64,000 nt of DNA from Sphingosinicella sp. (lineage in GTDB: Bacteria > Pseudomonadota > Alphaproteobacteria > Sphingomonadales > Sphingomonadaceae), in NCBI RefSeq assembly GCF_013911755.1, contig NZ_JACESP010000005.1:1-64000 (forward strand), read 5' to 3'. Shown here piece by piece: positions 16,752 to 24,363 of this stretch. The translations under genes and the position numbers were made by a program. The stretch's first letter is position 1. Every line of letters begins with the position of its first letter. The notes beneath the pieces are model-generated. The model saw only the letters and a program-made list of their open reading frames with translations, made no database searches and was not told the DNA's origin.

Positions 16752-16836
16752 CGTTTCCAGCGCGTGGAAACGAATTTCCATTAATGAACTCATTCAGGTT
16801 GAATTTTTCCATTTAGGATAGCCAATATCCTGAATG
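16752..16836 (+). repeat. Hairpin after tRNA-Cys and nested palindromes before the serine hydrolase gene
   Basis: CGTTTCCA (16752-16759) pairs with TGGAAACG (16765-16772) around a five-base loop, a possible end of the tRNA transcript. Further right CATTCAGG (16791-16798) mirrors CCTGAATG (16829-16836), and within it AGGATA (16815-16820) mirrors TATCCT (16826-16831). These nested symmetric sites lie 34-80 bases before the hydrolase ATG and could be an operator. Confidence 0.4.
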
Positions 16837-16869
16837 GCGAATCGCCGCAGGGATGGGAGTTGACGATCG

Positions 16870-18045
16870 ATGGGGAAACGGAAAATCTTTCGCTGGCTGG
16901 GCGTCGCGCCTGCCGTGCTGCTGCTCGCACACGCGGCCCCTCTGCCGGCCGCCGCCGAGAGTGCACCACGCATCACCGCTGGCAAGGCGGTCACGGCCGG
17001 AATCGACAAGGTCATGGCGGAAGCAATCGAGAGCGGAAAACTCGCGGGCGGTGCGGTCGGCGTGATGAAGGACGGCAAGATCGTCTTTCTGAAGGGCTAC
17101 GGCTATTCCGATCTCGAGGACGGTCAGCCGGTGAAAGCCGACACGATCTTCCGCATCGGCTCGATCACCAAGCAGTTCACCTCGGCGATGTTGATGATGC
17201 TGGTGGAGCGCGGGCAGCTCTCGCTCAGTGATCCGATCAGCAAATATTTCCCGGATTTCCCCAAGGCCGACGGCATCACCGTCCGCCACCTGCTGGATCA
17301 CACCTCGGGCATCCACAGCTACACCGACAAGAATTTCCAGTCGCGCGGGTGGCGCGCGCACGACACGAAGGAGATGATTTCCTACATCGCGGGGCAAGAC
17401 AATCTCACCGACTTCGCGGTGGGCGAAGATTATCGCTATAACAATTCGGCCTATGTTCTTGCGGCCGCGATCGTCGAGAAGCTGACCGGCAAGCCGTATG
17501 GCGTCGCGCTCGAAGAGATGATCACGAAGCCCCTCGGCCTCACCGACACGGCCTACGACGACGAGCGCGCGATCGTCCCACGCCGCGCGAAAGGTTACGA
17601 TCTGCTGGACGGCAAGCTCGCCAATCCGCTGCCGCTTTCGGTTAGCGTGGCGCACGGCGCCGGCGCGATACGCTCGACCGCGGCGGACATGCTCCGCTGG
17701 CAGGAGGCACTGTTCTCCGGCAAGGTCGTGAAGCCTGAAAGCCTCGCGCTGATGATCGAACCCGCGAAGCTGAAGGACGGACGCCTGACGAGCGCGGTGA
17801 GCAAGTCCTTTCCGAGCGGACCCCCGCCGCTGGAATACGGACTCGGCCTCGCCGTGGGCGAACGCGACGGCCGCCGCGTGGTTGGCCACGGCGGCGCGAT
17901 CAACGGCTTCAATTCGGCGCTCTACACTTACCCGGACGAGAAGACGGCCATCGTCCTCCTCGTCAACACGCAGGGCGGCGCAAACCAGCGCTATCATGAC
18001 GTGGCGAAAGCCTGGTTCAACAGCAACAGCGGAGCAAAGAAGTGA
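16870..18045 (+). CDS. Exported serine hydrolase of the beta-lactamase / D-aminopeptidase family
   Basis: The 391-residue class C-type penicillin-recognising hydrolase has a signal peptide (MGKRKIFRWLG ... LPAAAES). The catalytic SxxK is S98-I-T-K101, the YxN element is Y190-N-N192, and a GHGG element near residue 340 stands for the KTG box. HLLDHTSGI is typical of the beta-lactamase/CubicO family. It is probably periplasmic. It may be a D,D-peptidase, D-aminopeptidase or esterase; true beta-lactamase activity is less likely. Its stop overlaps the GTG start of the D-aminoacylase gene (GTGA), pointing to coupled translation and a linked function. Confidence 0.87.
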   Translation: MGKRKIFRWLGVAPAVLLLAHAAPLPAAAESAPRITAGKAVTAGIDKVMAEAIESGKLAGGAVGVMKDGKIVFLKGYGYSDLEDGQPVKADTIFRIGSITKQFTSAMLMMLVERGQLSLSDPISKYFPDFPKADGITVRHLLDHTSGIHSYTDKNFQSRGWRAHDTKEMISYIAGQDNLTDFAVGEDYRYNNSAYVLAAAIVEKLTGKPYGVALEEMITKPLGLTDTAYDDERAIVPRRAKGYDLLDGKLANPLPLSVSVAHGAGAIRSTAADMLRWQEALFSGKVVKPESLALMIEPAKLKDGRLTSAVSKSFPSGPPPLEYGLGLAVGERDGRRVVGHGGAINGFNSALYTYPDEKTAIVLLVNTQGGANQRYHDVAKAWFNSNSGAKK

Positions 18046-19967
18046 AGATGATCCCGACCATGCGTATCGCGGGCACGGCCCTGCTTCTTGCCTCCGCAGC
18101 CGCGTTCCCGGCCGCCGCGCAGGACGCCGCCTATGACATCGTGATCAAGGGCGGCACCATCGTCGACGGCAGCGGCCTTGCCGCCTATCGCGGCGATGTC
18201 GCGATCGCGGGCGGACACATTGTTGCCGTTGGAAATCTCGGCAAGGCGAAAGCCGTGAAGACCATCGACGCCGCCGGGCTCGTCGTCGCGCCCGGCTTCA
18301 TCAACATCCACAGCCATGCCGAGCCAGAAGGCGTCTCGACCGCGGTGAACATGCTGACGCAGGGCGTCACGACCGAGATCATCAATGCCGACGGCGGCGG
18401 CGGCAACGATATCGCCGCGCAGCTCCCGGAGATGGCCGCGAAAGGGCTTGCCGAAAATATCGGCGCCTATGTCGGCTTCAACGCCGTGTGGCGGGATGCG
18501 ATGGGCGACCGCGACCTGCGCCCGACACCCGAGCAGATTTCGTCGATGAAGGCCGCGATCGAAAAGAACCTGACGGCGGGCGCCTGGGGCGTCGCCTCGG
18601 GTCTCGATTACCGCCCGTCCTACTATGCGAAGCCCGAGGAGGTGATCGACATCGTCTCGGTCGCGAAGCCCTGGCGCACCAACTTCCCGAACCACGACCG
18701 GCTGCGCCCCGAAGACAACCTCAGCTCGTTCAAGGGCATGGAAGAGACCGTTCTGATCGGCGAGAAGGCGGGCCTTGTTCCTGTCATCACGCACATCAAG
18801 AGCGCGGGCAAGGAACGCGGCAACGCGCCCAAGGTGCTCGAAATGGTCGCCGCCGCCACCGCGCGCGGTGCGTGGACGGCAATCGACATCTACCCCTACC
18901 TCGCCGGGCAGACGATGCTGCAGGCGTTCCTCGTCCCCGGCTGGGCGGCTGACGGCGGACGCGACGCGATGCTCGCGCGCTTCAAGGATCCGAAGCTCCG
19001 CCCGCAGCTCGTCGAGGCGGCGGAATATGCGATGGCAACGCGCCTCGGCGGCGCCGAAGGCATTGCGCTCCCTGATCTCGGCAAGCGGCTTACCGACATC
19101 ATGGCCGCTGAAAACATCCGCGCCGGCGAGGCGGTGCTCCGCACGCTGGAACGCGATCCCTACACCCGCGCCAACATGACGTTCGGGGACGAGAAGGATG
19201 TGATCGCCTTCCTGCAGTATCCGGATACGGCGGTCGCCTGCGATTGCGGCGCCTCGATCAAGAACCGCGGCCATCCGCGCTACTTCGGCAGCTTTCCGAA
19301 AATCCTCGGCCATTATGTGCGCGACACCGGCACGATCACGATGGAAGACGCCGTCCGCAAGATGAGCGCACTGCCCGCCGCGATCATCGGCATGGTCGAC
19401 CGCGGTCAGCTCGCGCCCGGCATGCGCGCCGACGTGATGATCTTCGATCCGAAGACCGTTCGCGACCACGCGACCTTCGACGCACCGACGCTGCCGTCGG
19501 ATGGTGTCCGCCACGTCATCGTCAACGGCGTTCCGGCGCTGGAGGGCGGCGCAGCGACCGGTGCGAAACCGGGCGCGATGCTGCTGCGCGATGCGCACAT
19601 GCCGAGCCGCCCGATGAATACCGCCTCAAAGGCACGCGCCTTCACGGCGAACGGACAGTCGGCGGATTACAGCATCACCCTCACTGCGAAGCAGGGAGCA
19701 AGCGAACGCTTCGCCACCGGCACGGTGAAACTGAAGGACGTGAAATCGGGCACGGTGTGGACCGCCGACCGGCTCGGCACGGTTCAGACCGCCAAAGGCT
19801 GGGCGAGCGTCACCGCGGTGCTGAAGGACAAGGCGGGTAACCGGAAGGCCGCGACGCTGACGCTCGATCGGGCGGATGGCGGCGCGGAAACGCCTGTGGT
19901 CACGGTGGCGCTGGGCGGCGAGCCCGCGGCGATCGTTCCCGCCAAGGGCTCGGTGCAGGCCGAATAG
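18042..19967 (+). CDS. Exported N-acyl-D-amino-acid deacylase (D-aminoacylase-like amidohydrolase)
   Basis: The 641-residue metal-dependent amidohydrolase has a signal peptide (ALLLASAAAFPAAAQ). The metal motif is H90-S-H92 in INIHSHAEPEG. GVTTEIINADGGG follows, where D-aminoacylases usually have a Cys in a GNCG motif. THIKSAG and the late GMVDRGQLAPGMRADVMIFDP are typical of the family. It should remove acyl groups from D-amino acids or related compounds. About 120 C-terminal residues after GVPALEGG form an extra beta-rich tail. GTG 18042 is chosen because GGAG lies seven bases upstream; ATG 18048 is possible. Pairing with the serine hydrolase suggests use of D-amino-acid-containing material such as peptidoglycan fragments (inference). 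Confidence 0.83.
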   Translation: MKMIPTMRIAGTALLLASAAAFPAAAQDAAYDIVIKGGTIVDGSGLAAYRGDVAIAGGHIVAVGNLGKAKAVKTIDAAGLVVAPGFINIHSHAEPEGVSTAVNMLTQGVTTEIINADGGGGNDIAAQLPEMAAKGLAENIGAYVGFNAVWRDAMGDRDLRPTPEQISSMKAAIEKNLTAGAWGVASGLDYRPSYYAKPEEVIDIVSVAKPWRTNFPNHDRLRPEDNLSSFKGMEETVLIGEKAGLVPVITHIKSAGKERGNAPKVLEMVAAATARGAWTAIDIYPYLAGQTMLQAFLVPGWAADGGRDAMLARFKDPKLRPQLVEAAEYAMATRLGGAEGIALPDLGKRLTDIMAAENIRAGEAVLRTLERDPYTRANMTFGDEKDVIAFLQYPDTAVACDCGASIKNRGHPRYFGSFPKILGHYVRDTGTITMEDAVRKMSALPAAIIGMVDRGQLAPGMRADVMIFDPKTVRDHATFDAPTLPSDGVRHVIVNGVPALEGGAATGAKPGAMLLRDAHMPSRPMNTASKARAFTANGQSADYSITLTAKQGASERFATGTVKLKDVKSGTVWTADRLGTVQTAKGWASVTAVLKDKAGNRKAATLTLDRADGGAETPVVTVALGGEPAAIVPAKGSVQAE

Positions 19968-19992
19968 ACCGTCGCGCGGGGCAAATTGCGGA

Positions 19993-20067
19993 TGGAGAAT
20001 CGCGTCTCAGTCGTTAGACAGGGCGCGATTCTTCATCGTTCGCTTCGAGCCCGGCCTCGGAGCGAAC
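19993..20067 (+). promoter_or_regulatory. Two stacked hairpins in the leader of pgl
   Basis: Hairpin 1 joins 19993-20004 with 20024-20035 (12 pairs, one G-U) across a 19-base loop. Hairpin 2 joins 20038-20049 with 20056-20067 (12 pairs, one G-U) across the six-base loop CCCGGC. Hairpin 2 ends 18 bases before the pgl ATG, and the Shine-Dalgarno AGGAG lies just after it. The pair may end the upstream transcript or act as a leader element controlling pgl-glk. No T-run follows hairpin 1. Confidence 0.55.
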
Positions 20068-20085
20068 ATTCCGGCAGGAGCAGCC

Positions 20086-20790
20086 ATGATTGAAGCCGAA
20101 TGGTGGGATGCAGAGGATTCCGCCGAACTCGCCGCGTCGGCGGCGGGCGACATCCAGTTCATTATCGAAAGCGCCATTGATGCGCGCGGGCAGGCGCTGA
20201 TCGCCGTGCCCGGCAGCGGCATCGCGCTCATAGTGCTGAAAGAGGTCGCGAAAGCGAAGTTCGACTGGAAACGCGTTACCATCGTGCCGACCGGCGACTG
20301 CCTCGTCGCGGTCGATAGTCCGCTGTCCGCCGCCGCCGCGCTCGCCCGCATCTTCCTGCCGAAAGGCGCGCGCGTGCTGCCCATCGGCAGCGAAAACGCC
20401 GATTACAAGGCGGCTGGCCGCGCCGCCGACGCGCGGCTCGAAGACCTGCAATGGCCGCCCGATCTCGTGTGGCTCGATGTCGGCGCGAACGGCGAGACGG
20501 CGGGCATCTTCCGCGGCCCCGATCTCGACGAGGCTTTGAACGGCCCGAAGGCGCGCCGCGCGATCGGCGTGATGCCCGATCCGCTGCCGAAGGACGCGCC
20601 GGTGGCGCGCGTGACGCTGACCCGCGCAGCGATCACCTCGGCGCGCACGCTCATCCTCGCGCTCCAAGGCGACGAGGCGAAGGCCATACTCGAAAAGGCG
20701 CTGGAGGACGGGCCGCTTTCGGACACGCCGATCGGCCGCGTGCTCGCCGAAGTCACCGTTCCGGTCGACATTCACTGGTGCCCCGCCTGA
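20086..20790 (+). CDS. pgl: 6-phosphogluconolactonase
   Basis: The 234-residue protein is a DevB-type 6-phosphogluconolactonase, hydrolysing 6-phosphogluconolactone in the Entner-Doudoroff and pentose phosphate routes. It begins MIEAEWWDAED and has AVPGSG near residue 40, WKRVTIVPTGDCLV, and a C-terminal ITSARTLILALQGDEAKAILEKAL, which is the sugar-phosphate-isomerase-like part of the family. AGGAG lies six bases before the ATG. The glk gene follows after seven bases. The zwf and edd genes that often share this operon in relatives are not here. Confidence 0.88.
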   Translation: MIEAEWWDAEDSAELAASAAGDIQFIIESAIDARGQALIAVPGSGIALIVLKEVAKAKFDWKRVTIVPTGDCLVAVDSPLSAAAALARIFLPKGARVLPIGSENADYKAAGRAADARLEDLQWPPDLVWLDVGANGETAGIFRGPDLDEALNGPKARRAIGVMPDPLPKDAPVARVTLTRAAITSARTLILALQGDEAKAILEKALEDGPLSDTPIGRVLAEVTVPVDIHWCPA

Positions 20791-20797
20791 CGGCGCG

Positions 20798-21742
20798 ATG
20801 AGGATCGTCGCAGCCGATATCGGCGGCACGCACGCCCGCTTCGCGATCGCAGAGATCGCAGGCGGGCGGTGTGAACTCGGCGAACCGGTGACGCTGAAAA
20901 GTGCGGACTTCGAAGGGCTTGAAGCGGCTTGGGCTGCCCTTCCCGCCCTCTTCGGCCATGCGCTGCCGAACGCCGCAGCGATTGCCGTGGCGGCCCCCAT
21001 CGCGGGCGATGTGCTTGCCTTCGTGAACAACGACTGGAAGATCCAGCGCGCCGGACTCGCCGGACGGCTCGGCCTCGAAAGACTGACCCTGCTCAACGAT
21101 TTCGGCGCGATGGCGCACGGCGTCGCCACGCTCGGACATGCGTGGACCGAGCATCTTTGCGGCCCCGACGTGCCGCTCCCGCTCGACCATCCGGTGAGCG
21201 TGATCGGGCCGGGCACCGGCCTCGGCAGCGCCATCCTGCTCCGGCGCGGCGGGCGAGTCGAAGTCGTGGAGACGGAAGCCGCGCACATCGCCTTCGCGCC
21301 GCTCGATGCCGCCGAAGAGGCGATGATGCCCGCGCTGCGGCAGATGTATGGCCGTGTCTCGAGCGAACGGCTCGTCTCCGGCCCGGGCCTCGCCGCGATC
21401 CGCGCCGCACTCGATCCCGAAGCCGCACCGAGGAGCGACGCCGACCTCTGGTCCGCCGCGCTCGCGGGCGAGATGGACGCGTTCAACCGCTTCGCGATGA
21501 TTTACGGCGCCGTCGCTGGCGACATCGCGCTCGCGCACGGCGCGATGGGTGTGGCCATCGTGGGCGGGCTTTCCAACCGCGCGAAAACGCGGCTTCGCGC
21601 CTCGGGCTTTCATACGCGTTTTCTCGACAAGGGGCGCTACGGCGCGCGGATGCAGCAGATTCCCGTCAGGCTGGTCACGCACATGCACACCGGCCTTGTC
21701 GGCGCGGCGGCCGCCTTCGCGCAGGAGTATGCGGCCGCTTAG
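20798..21742 (+). CDS. glk: Glucokinase
   Basis: The 314-residue protein is a bacterial Glk-family (non-ROK) glucokinase that phosphorylates glucose with ATP. It has the phosphate-1 motif DIGGTHARFA (7-16), LLNDFGAMAHG with the catalytic Asp, and IGPGTGLGSA. ETEAAHIAFAP matches the glucose-binding Glu/His segment. It lies in one transcript with pgl, feeding the Entner-Doudoroff pathway. The last four bases overlap the convergent PilZ gene. Confidence 0.95.
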   Translation: MRIVAADIGGTHARFAIAEIAGGRCELGEPVTLKSADFEGLEAAWAALPALFGHALPNAAAIAVAAPIAGDVLAFVNNDWKIQRAGLAGRLGLERLTLLNDFGAMAHGVATLGHAWTEHLCGPDVPLPLDHPVSVIGPGTGLGSAILLRRGGRVEVVETEAAHIAFAPLDAAEEAMMPALRQMYGRVSSERLVSGPGLAAIRAALDPEAAPRSDADLWSAALAGEMDAFNRFAMIYGAVAGDIALAHGAMGVAIVGGLSNRAKTRLRASGFHTRFLDKGRYGARMQQIPVRLVTHMHTGLVGAAAAFAQEYAAA

Positions 21743-22032
21743 CTCGCGGCTGCCATGCGCGCTTCGTGCGCCTCGGCGATCTCGTCCGTGAAACGGATGC
21801 CGAGTTCGCCATCGTTAAAGCGCACGACGACCCCGGACCGTATACCCATGCGCACCGTCGTCAGCACGACCCGCTCGCCGATCGCGATCTGCTCGTGCGT
21901 GGCCAGACGGGCGCCCGTCATCGACATGTCGATGACGCGCGCCGTCACCTGGCCACGACGGTAATCCATCCTGGCCAGATAATTCGTCGCGGCTCGTGCG
22001 GCATTCCGGTGATTATCGGGTGTGTTCGACAT
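21739..22032 (-). CDS. PilZ domain protein
   Basis: The 97-residue single-domain protein has the PilZ core: the D-x-S-x-x-G element reads DMSMTG (residues 35-40). An RR pair lies about ten residues before it, as expected for the RxxxR c-di-GMP-binding loop, although the exact RxxxR spacing is not clean. GVVVRFNDGELGIRF is the usual closing strand. It probably binds c-di-GMP or is a degenerate adaptor. It is a lone gene, convergent with glk. Confidence 0.75.
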   Translation of the reverse strand: MSNTPDNHRNAARAATNYLARMDYRRGQVTARVIDMSMTGARLATHEQIAIGERVVLTTVRMGIRSGVVVRFNDGELGIRFTDEIAEAHEARMAAAS

Positions 22033-22074
22033 GTCCCGATTCTCGCACGAAAATGGTTAGCGGATCGTTGCCGA

Positions 22075-23256
22075 TCAGCTGTAAACCTCAAACAGGCCAG
22101 CCGCGCCCTGCCCGCCGCCGATGCACATCGTGACGACAACGTATTTCGCGCCGCGCCGACGCCCCTCGATCAGCGCATGGCCGGTGAGCCGCGCGCCCGA
22201 CATGCCGTAGGGGTGCCCCACCGAGATAGCACCGCCATCCACGTTAAACTTTTCGGGATCGATGCCGAGCTTATCGCGGCAATACAGCGCCTGCACCGCG
22301 AACGCCTCGTTCAGCTCCCAAAGGCCGATGTCGTCGATCTTCAGGCCGTTCTGCTTCAAAAGCTTCGGGATCGCGAACACCGGCCCGATGCCCATCTCGT
22401 CGGGCGCAACACCCGCCACCGCCATGCCGACATAGCGGCCGAGCGGCTTCAGGCCCCGGCGTTCCGCCTCCTTCGCCTCCATCACCAGCGAGGCCGAAGC
22501 CCCGTCCGAAAGCTGGCTCGCGTTCCCCGCCGTCACATTGTGGCCCGGGCCGCGCACGGGCTGCAGGCCCATCAGACCTTCAAGCGTCGTCTCGGGCCGG
22601 TTGCCCTCGTCCTTCGTCAGCGTCACCTCGTGCTTGGTGACCTCGCCCGTCTCCTTGTTCTTCATCACCATCACGGAGGGGAGCGGCACGATCTCGTCGT
22701 CGAATTTGCCCGCCAGCTGCGCCGCCGCCGTGCGCTGCTGCGACTGGAAGGCGAATTCGTCGCACACGTCGCGGCTGATGTTGTAGCGCTTGGCCACGAT
22801 CTCGGCGGTGTCGATCATCGGCATGTAGGCCGCCGGGTGCATCTCGATCAGGCTCATGTCGGGCTCCACCCGCATCTTCTCGTTCTGCACCATCGAGATC
22901 GACTCGACGCCGCCGCCCACCACGATCTGCATCCCGTCGACGATCACTTGCTTCGCCGCCGTCGCGATCGCCATCAGGCCGCTCGCGCACTGGCGATCGA
23001 GCGCCATGCCCGCCACCGTAACCGGCAGCCCGCCGCGCAGCGCCGCAAGCCGCCCGATGCACGGCGCCTGCACGCCCTGCAGTATGGCCGAGCCGAAGAT
23101 GCAGTCGTCCACCTCCGCGGGATCGATCCCCGCGCGCGCCACCGCGTGCTTCACGGCATGGCCCGCGAGCGTCGGCGACGGCGTGGCGTTGAAGGCGCCG
23201 CGATAGGCCTTGCCGATCGGCGTGCGGGCGGTGGAAACGATAACGGCTTCGCGCAT
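22075..23256 (-). CDS. Acetyl-CoA acyltransferase (thiolase)
   Basis: The 393-residue thiolase is of degradative FadA type. The acyl-enzyme cysteine is C90 (LDRQCASGL). The second active-site block is [10 protein letters not shown] and the third CIGGGQG. It cleaves 3-ketoacyl-CoA with CoA in fatty-acid oxidation, or could condense acetyl-CoA. It lies 24 bases downstream of the MaoC-type hydratase gene on the same strand, which fits a beta-oxidation pair. Substrate chain length cannot be read from sequence. Confidence 0.93.
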   Translation of the reverse strand: MREAVIVSTARTPIGKAYRGAFNATPSPTLAGHAVKHAVARAGIDPAEVDDCIFGSAILQGVQAPCIGRLAALRGGLPVTVAGMALDRQCASGLMAIATAAKQVIVDGMQIVVGGGVESISMVQNEKMRVEPDMSLIEMHPAAYMPMIDTAEIVAKRYNISRDVCDEFAFQSQQRTAAAQLAGKFDDEIVPLPSVMVMKNKETGEVTKHEVTLTKDEGNRPETTLEGLMGLQPVRGPGHNVTAGNASQLSDGASASLVMEAKEAERRGLKPLGRYVGMAVAGVAPDEMGIGPVFAIPKLLKQNGLKIDDIGLWELNEAFAVQALYCRDKLGIDPEKFNVDGGAISVGHPYGMSGARLTGHALIEGRRRGAKYVVVTMCIGGGQGAAGLFEVYS

Positions 23257-23280
23257 GGGAAAGTCTCCTGTTCCTGAATC

Positions 23281-23733
23281 TTATACGTAGGTGAGGCCGA
23301 CCCATTCGGCCAGCAGTGCGGGCTTGTCCTCGCCCTCGATCTCAACAACCACCTCGTAGGTGGATTGCAAAACACCCGGATTTCGTTCCGTCACGTCGAG
23401 CAGCTTCATGCGCCCGCGAACGCGCTTGCCCGAACGCACGGGGGCGAGGAAGCGCAGCTTGTTCATGCCGTAGTTCACGCCCATCTTCGCGCCTTCAAGC
23501 TTCGGGAACAGCTCGTAAGCCATGGCCGAAAGCAACGACAGCGTAAGGAATCCGTGGGCGATGGTGCCGCCGAAGGGTGTTTCCGCAGCGCGCTGGGAAT
23601 CGACATGGATGAACTGAAAGTCCTCAGTGCATTCTGCGAACGTATCGATCCGTTTCTGATCGACTTCGAACCAGCGCGAAACACCGAGTTCCGTGCCGAT
23701 CATGGCCCTGTAGTCCTGCACCGAAACCGTCAT
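23281..23733 (-). CDS. MaoC family (R)-specific enoyl-CoA hydratase
   Basis: The 150-residue hot-dog-fold protein has the MaoC catalytic pair D38 and H43 in TEDFQFIHVD, followed by AHGFLTLSLLSAM. This is the single-domain type that hydrates enoyl-CoA to (R)-3-hydroxyacyl-CoA. Start ATG 23733 has GGAGG five bases upstream. It is first in a short operon with the thiolase gene. Confidence 0.9.
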   Translation of the reverse strand: MTVSVQDYRAMIGTELGVSRWFEVDQKRIDTFAECTEDFQFIHVDSQRAAETPFGGTIAHGFLTLSLLSAMAYELFPKLEGAKMGVNYGMNKLRFLAPVRSGKRVRGRMKLLDVTERNPGVLQSTYEVVVEIEGEDKPALLAEWVGLTYV

Positions 23734-23782
23734 CCACACCTCCCTTTTTCGCGCCCGGCTTAGGATGCCGTGGCCACCATGC

Positions 23783-24238
23783 CTAGATAGGCAAAACGTG
23801 AGTATTCTTGACCTCTTCAAGCACCGCATAGGTCCGCGTTTCCCGCACCCCAGGCAGATCGACGAGCGTATCGCCGAGGAAGGCGCGGTAGGCCGCCATG
23901 TCCTTCACGCGCGCCTTGATGAGGTAATCGAACCCGCCCGCCACCATGTGGCATTCGAGCACGGCGGGCATCCGCCGGACGGCGGCAGCGAAATCGTCGA
24001 AAACGTCCGATGTCGTGCGGTCGAGCAGCACCTCGACGAAAATCAGCAGCGCGCAATCAAGCAGCACGGGATCAAGCACCGCGACCGTGCCGACGATGTA
24101 GCCCTTCTCGCGCAGCCGCCGCACGCGCTCGTGGCAGGCTGCGGGCGACAGGTTGCAGCGTTCGGCGAGCGCCTGGTTGGTGATGCGCCCGTCTTCCTGC
24201 AGCGTGCGCAGGATAGCGCGATCCACGGCATCGATCAT
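23783..24238 (-). CDS. Lrp/AsnC family regulator, probably of putA
   Basis: The 151-residue regulator has an N-terminal winged helix-turn-helix (ITNQALAERCNLSPAACHERVRRL, in two parts) and a C-terminal RAM ligand-binding domain (GFDYLIKARVKDMAAYRAFL). It is divergent from putA with 125 bases between. That is the PutR-putA arrangement known in Alphaproteobacteria, where an Lrp-type protein activates putA with proline. PutA here lacks its own DNA-binding domain, which fits. ATG 24238 is preferred to a TTG one codon earlier. Confidence 0.88.
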   Translation of the reverse strand: MIDAVDRAILRTLQEDGRITNQALAERCNLSPAACHERVRRLREKGYIVGTVAVLDPVLLDCALLIFVEVLLDRTTSDVFDDFAAAVRRMPAVLECHMVAGGFDYLIKARVKDMAAYRAFLGDTLVDLPGVRETRTYAVLEEVKNTHVLPI

Positions 24239-24272
24239 CAATACGAACCTTCTTCGGTGAAATGAGAATTCA

Positions 24273-24354
24273 TCGGATATAATTCCGACATATCACCAAA
24301 ATTGCAAAGCACATTTTCCGCATTCGCTGGCATGATCGAAGGATCATCAGCGAA
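24273..24354. promoter_or_regulatory. Palindromic sites between the Lrp-type regulator and putA
   Basis: TCGGA-TATAAT-TCCGA (24273-24288) is a compact palindrome in an AT-rich stretch and could be an Lrp-type operator overlapping a promoter. Further right TTCGCTG (24323-24329) mirrors CAGCGAA (24348-24354), and inside them TGATC (24333-24337) mirrors GATCA (24342-24346). The second element ends nine bases before the putA ATG. In RNA it would form a hairpin over the ribosome-binding region, where no good Shine-Dalgarno is visible. Confidence 0.5.
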
Positions 24355-24363
24355 AGATCCGTC

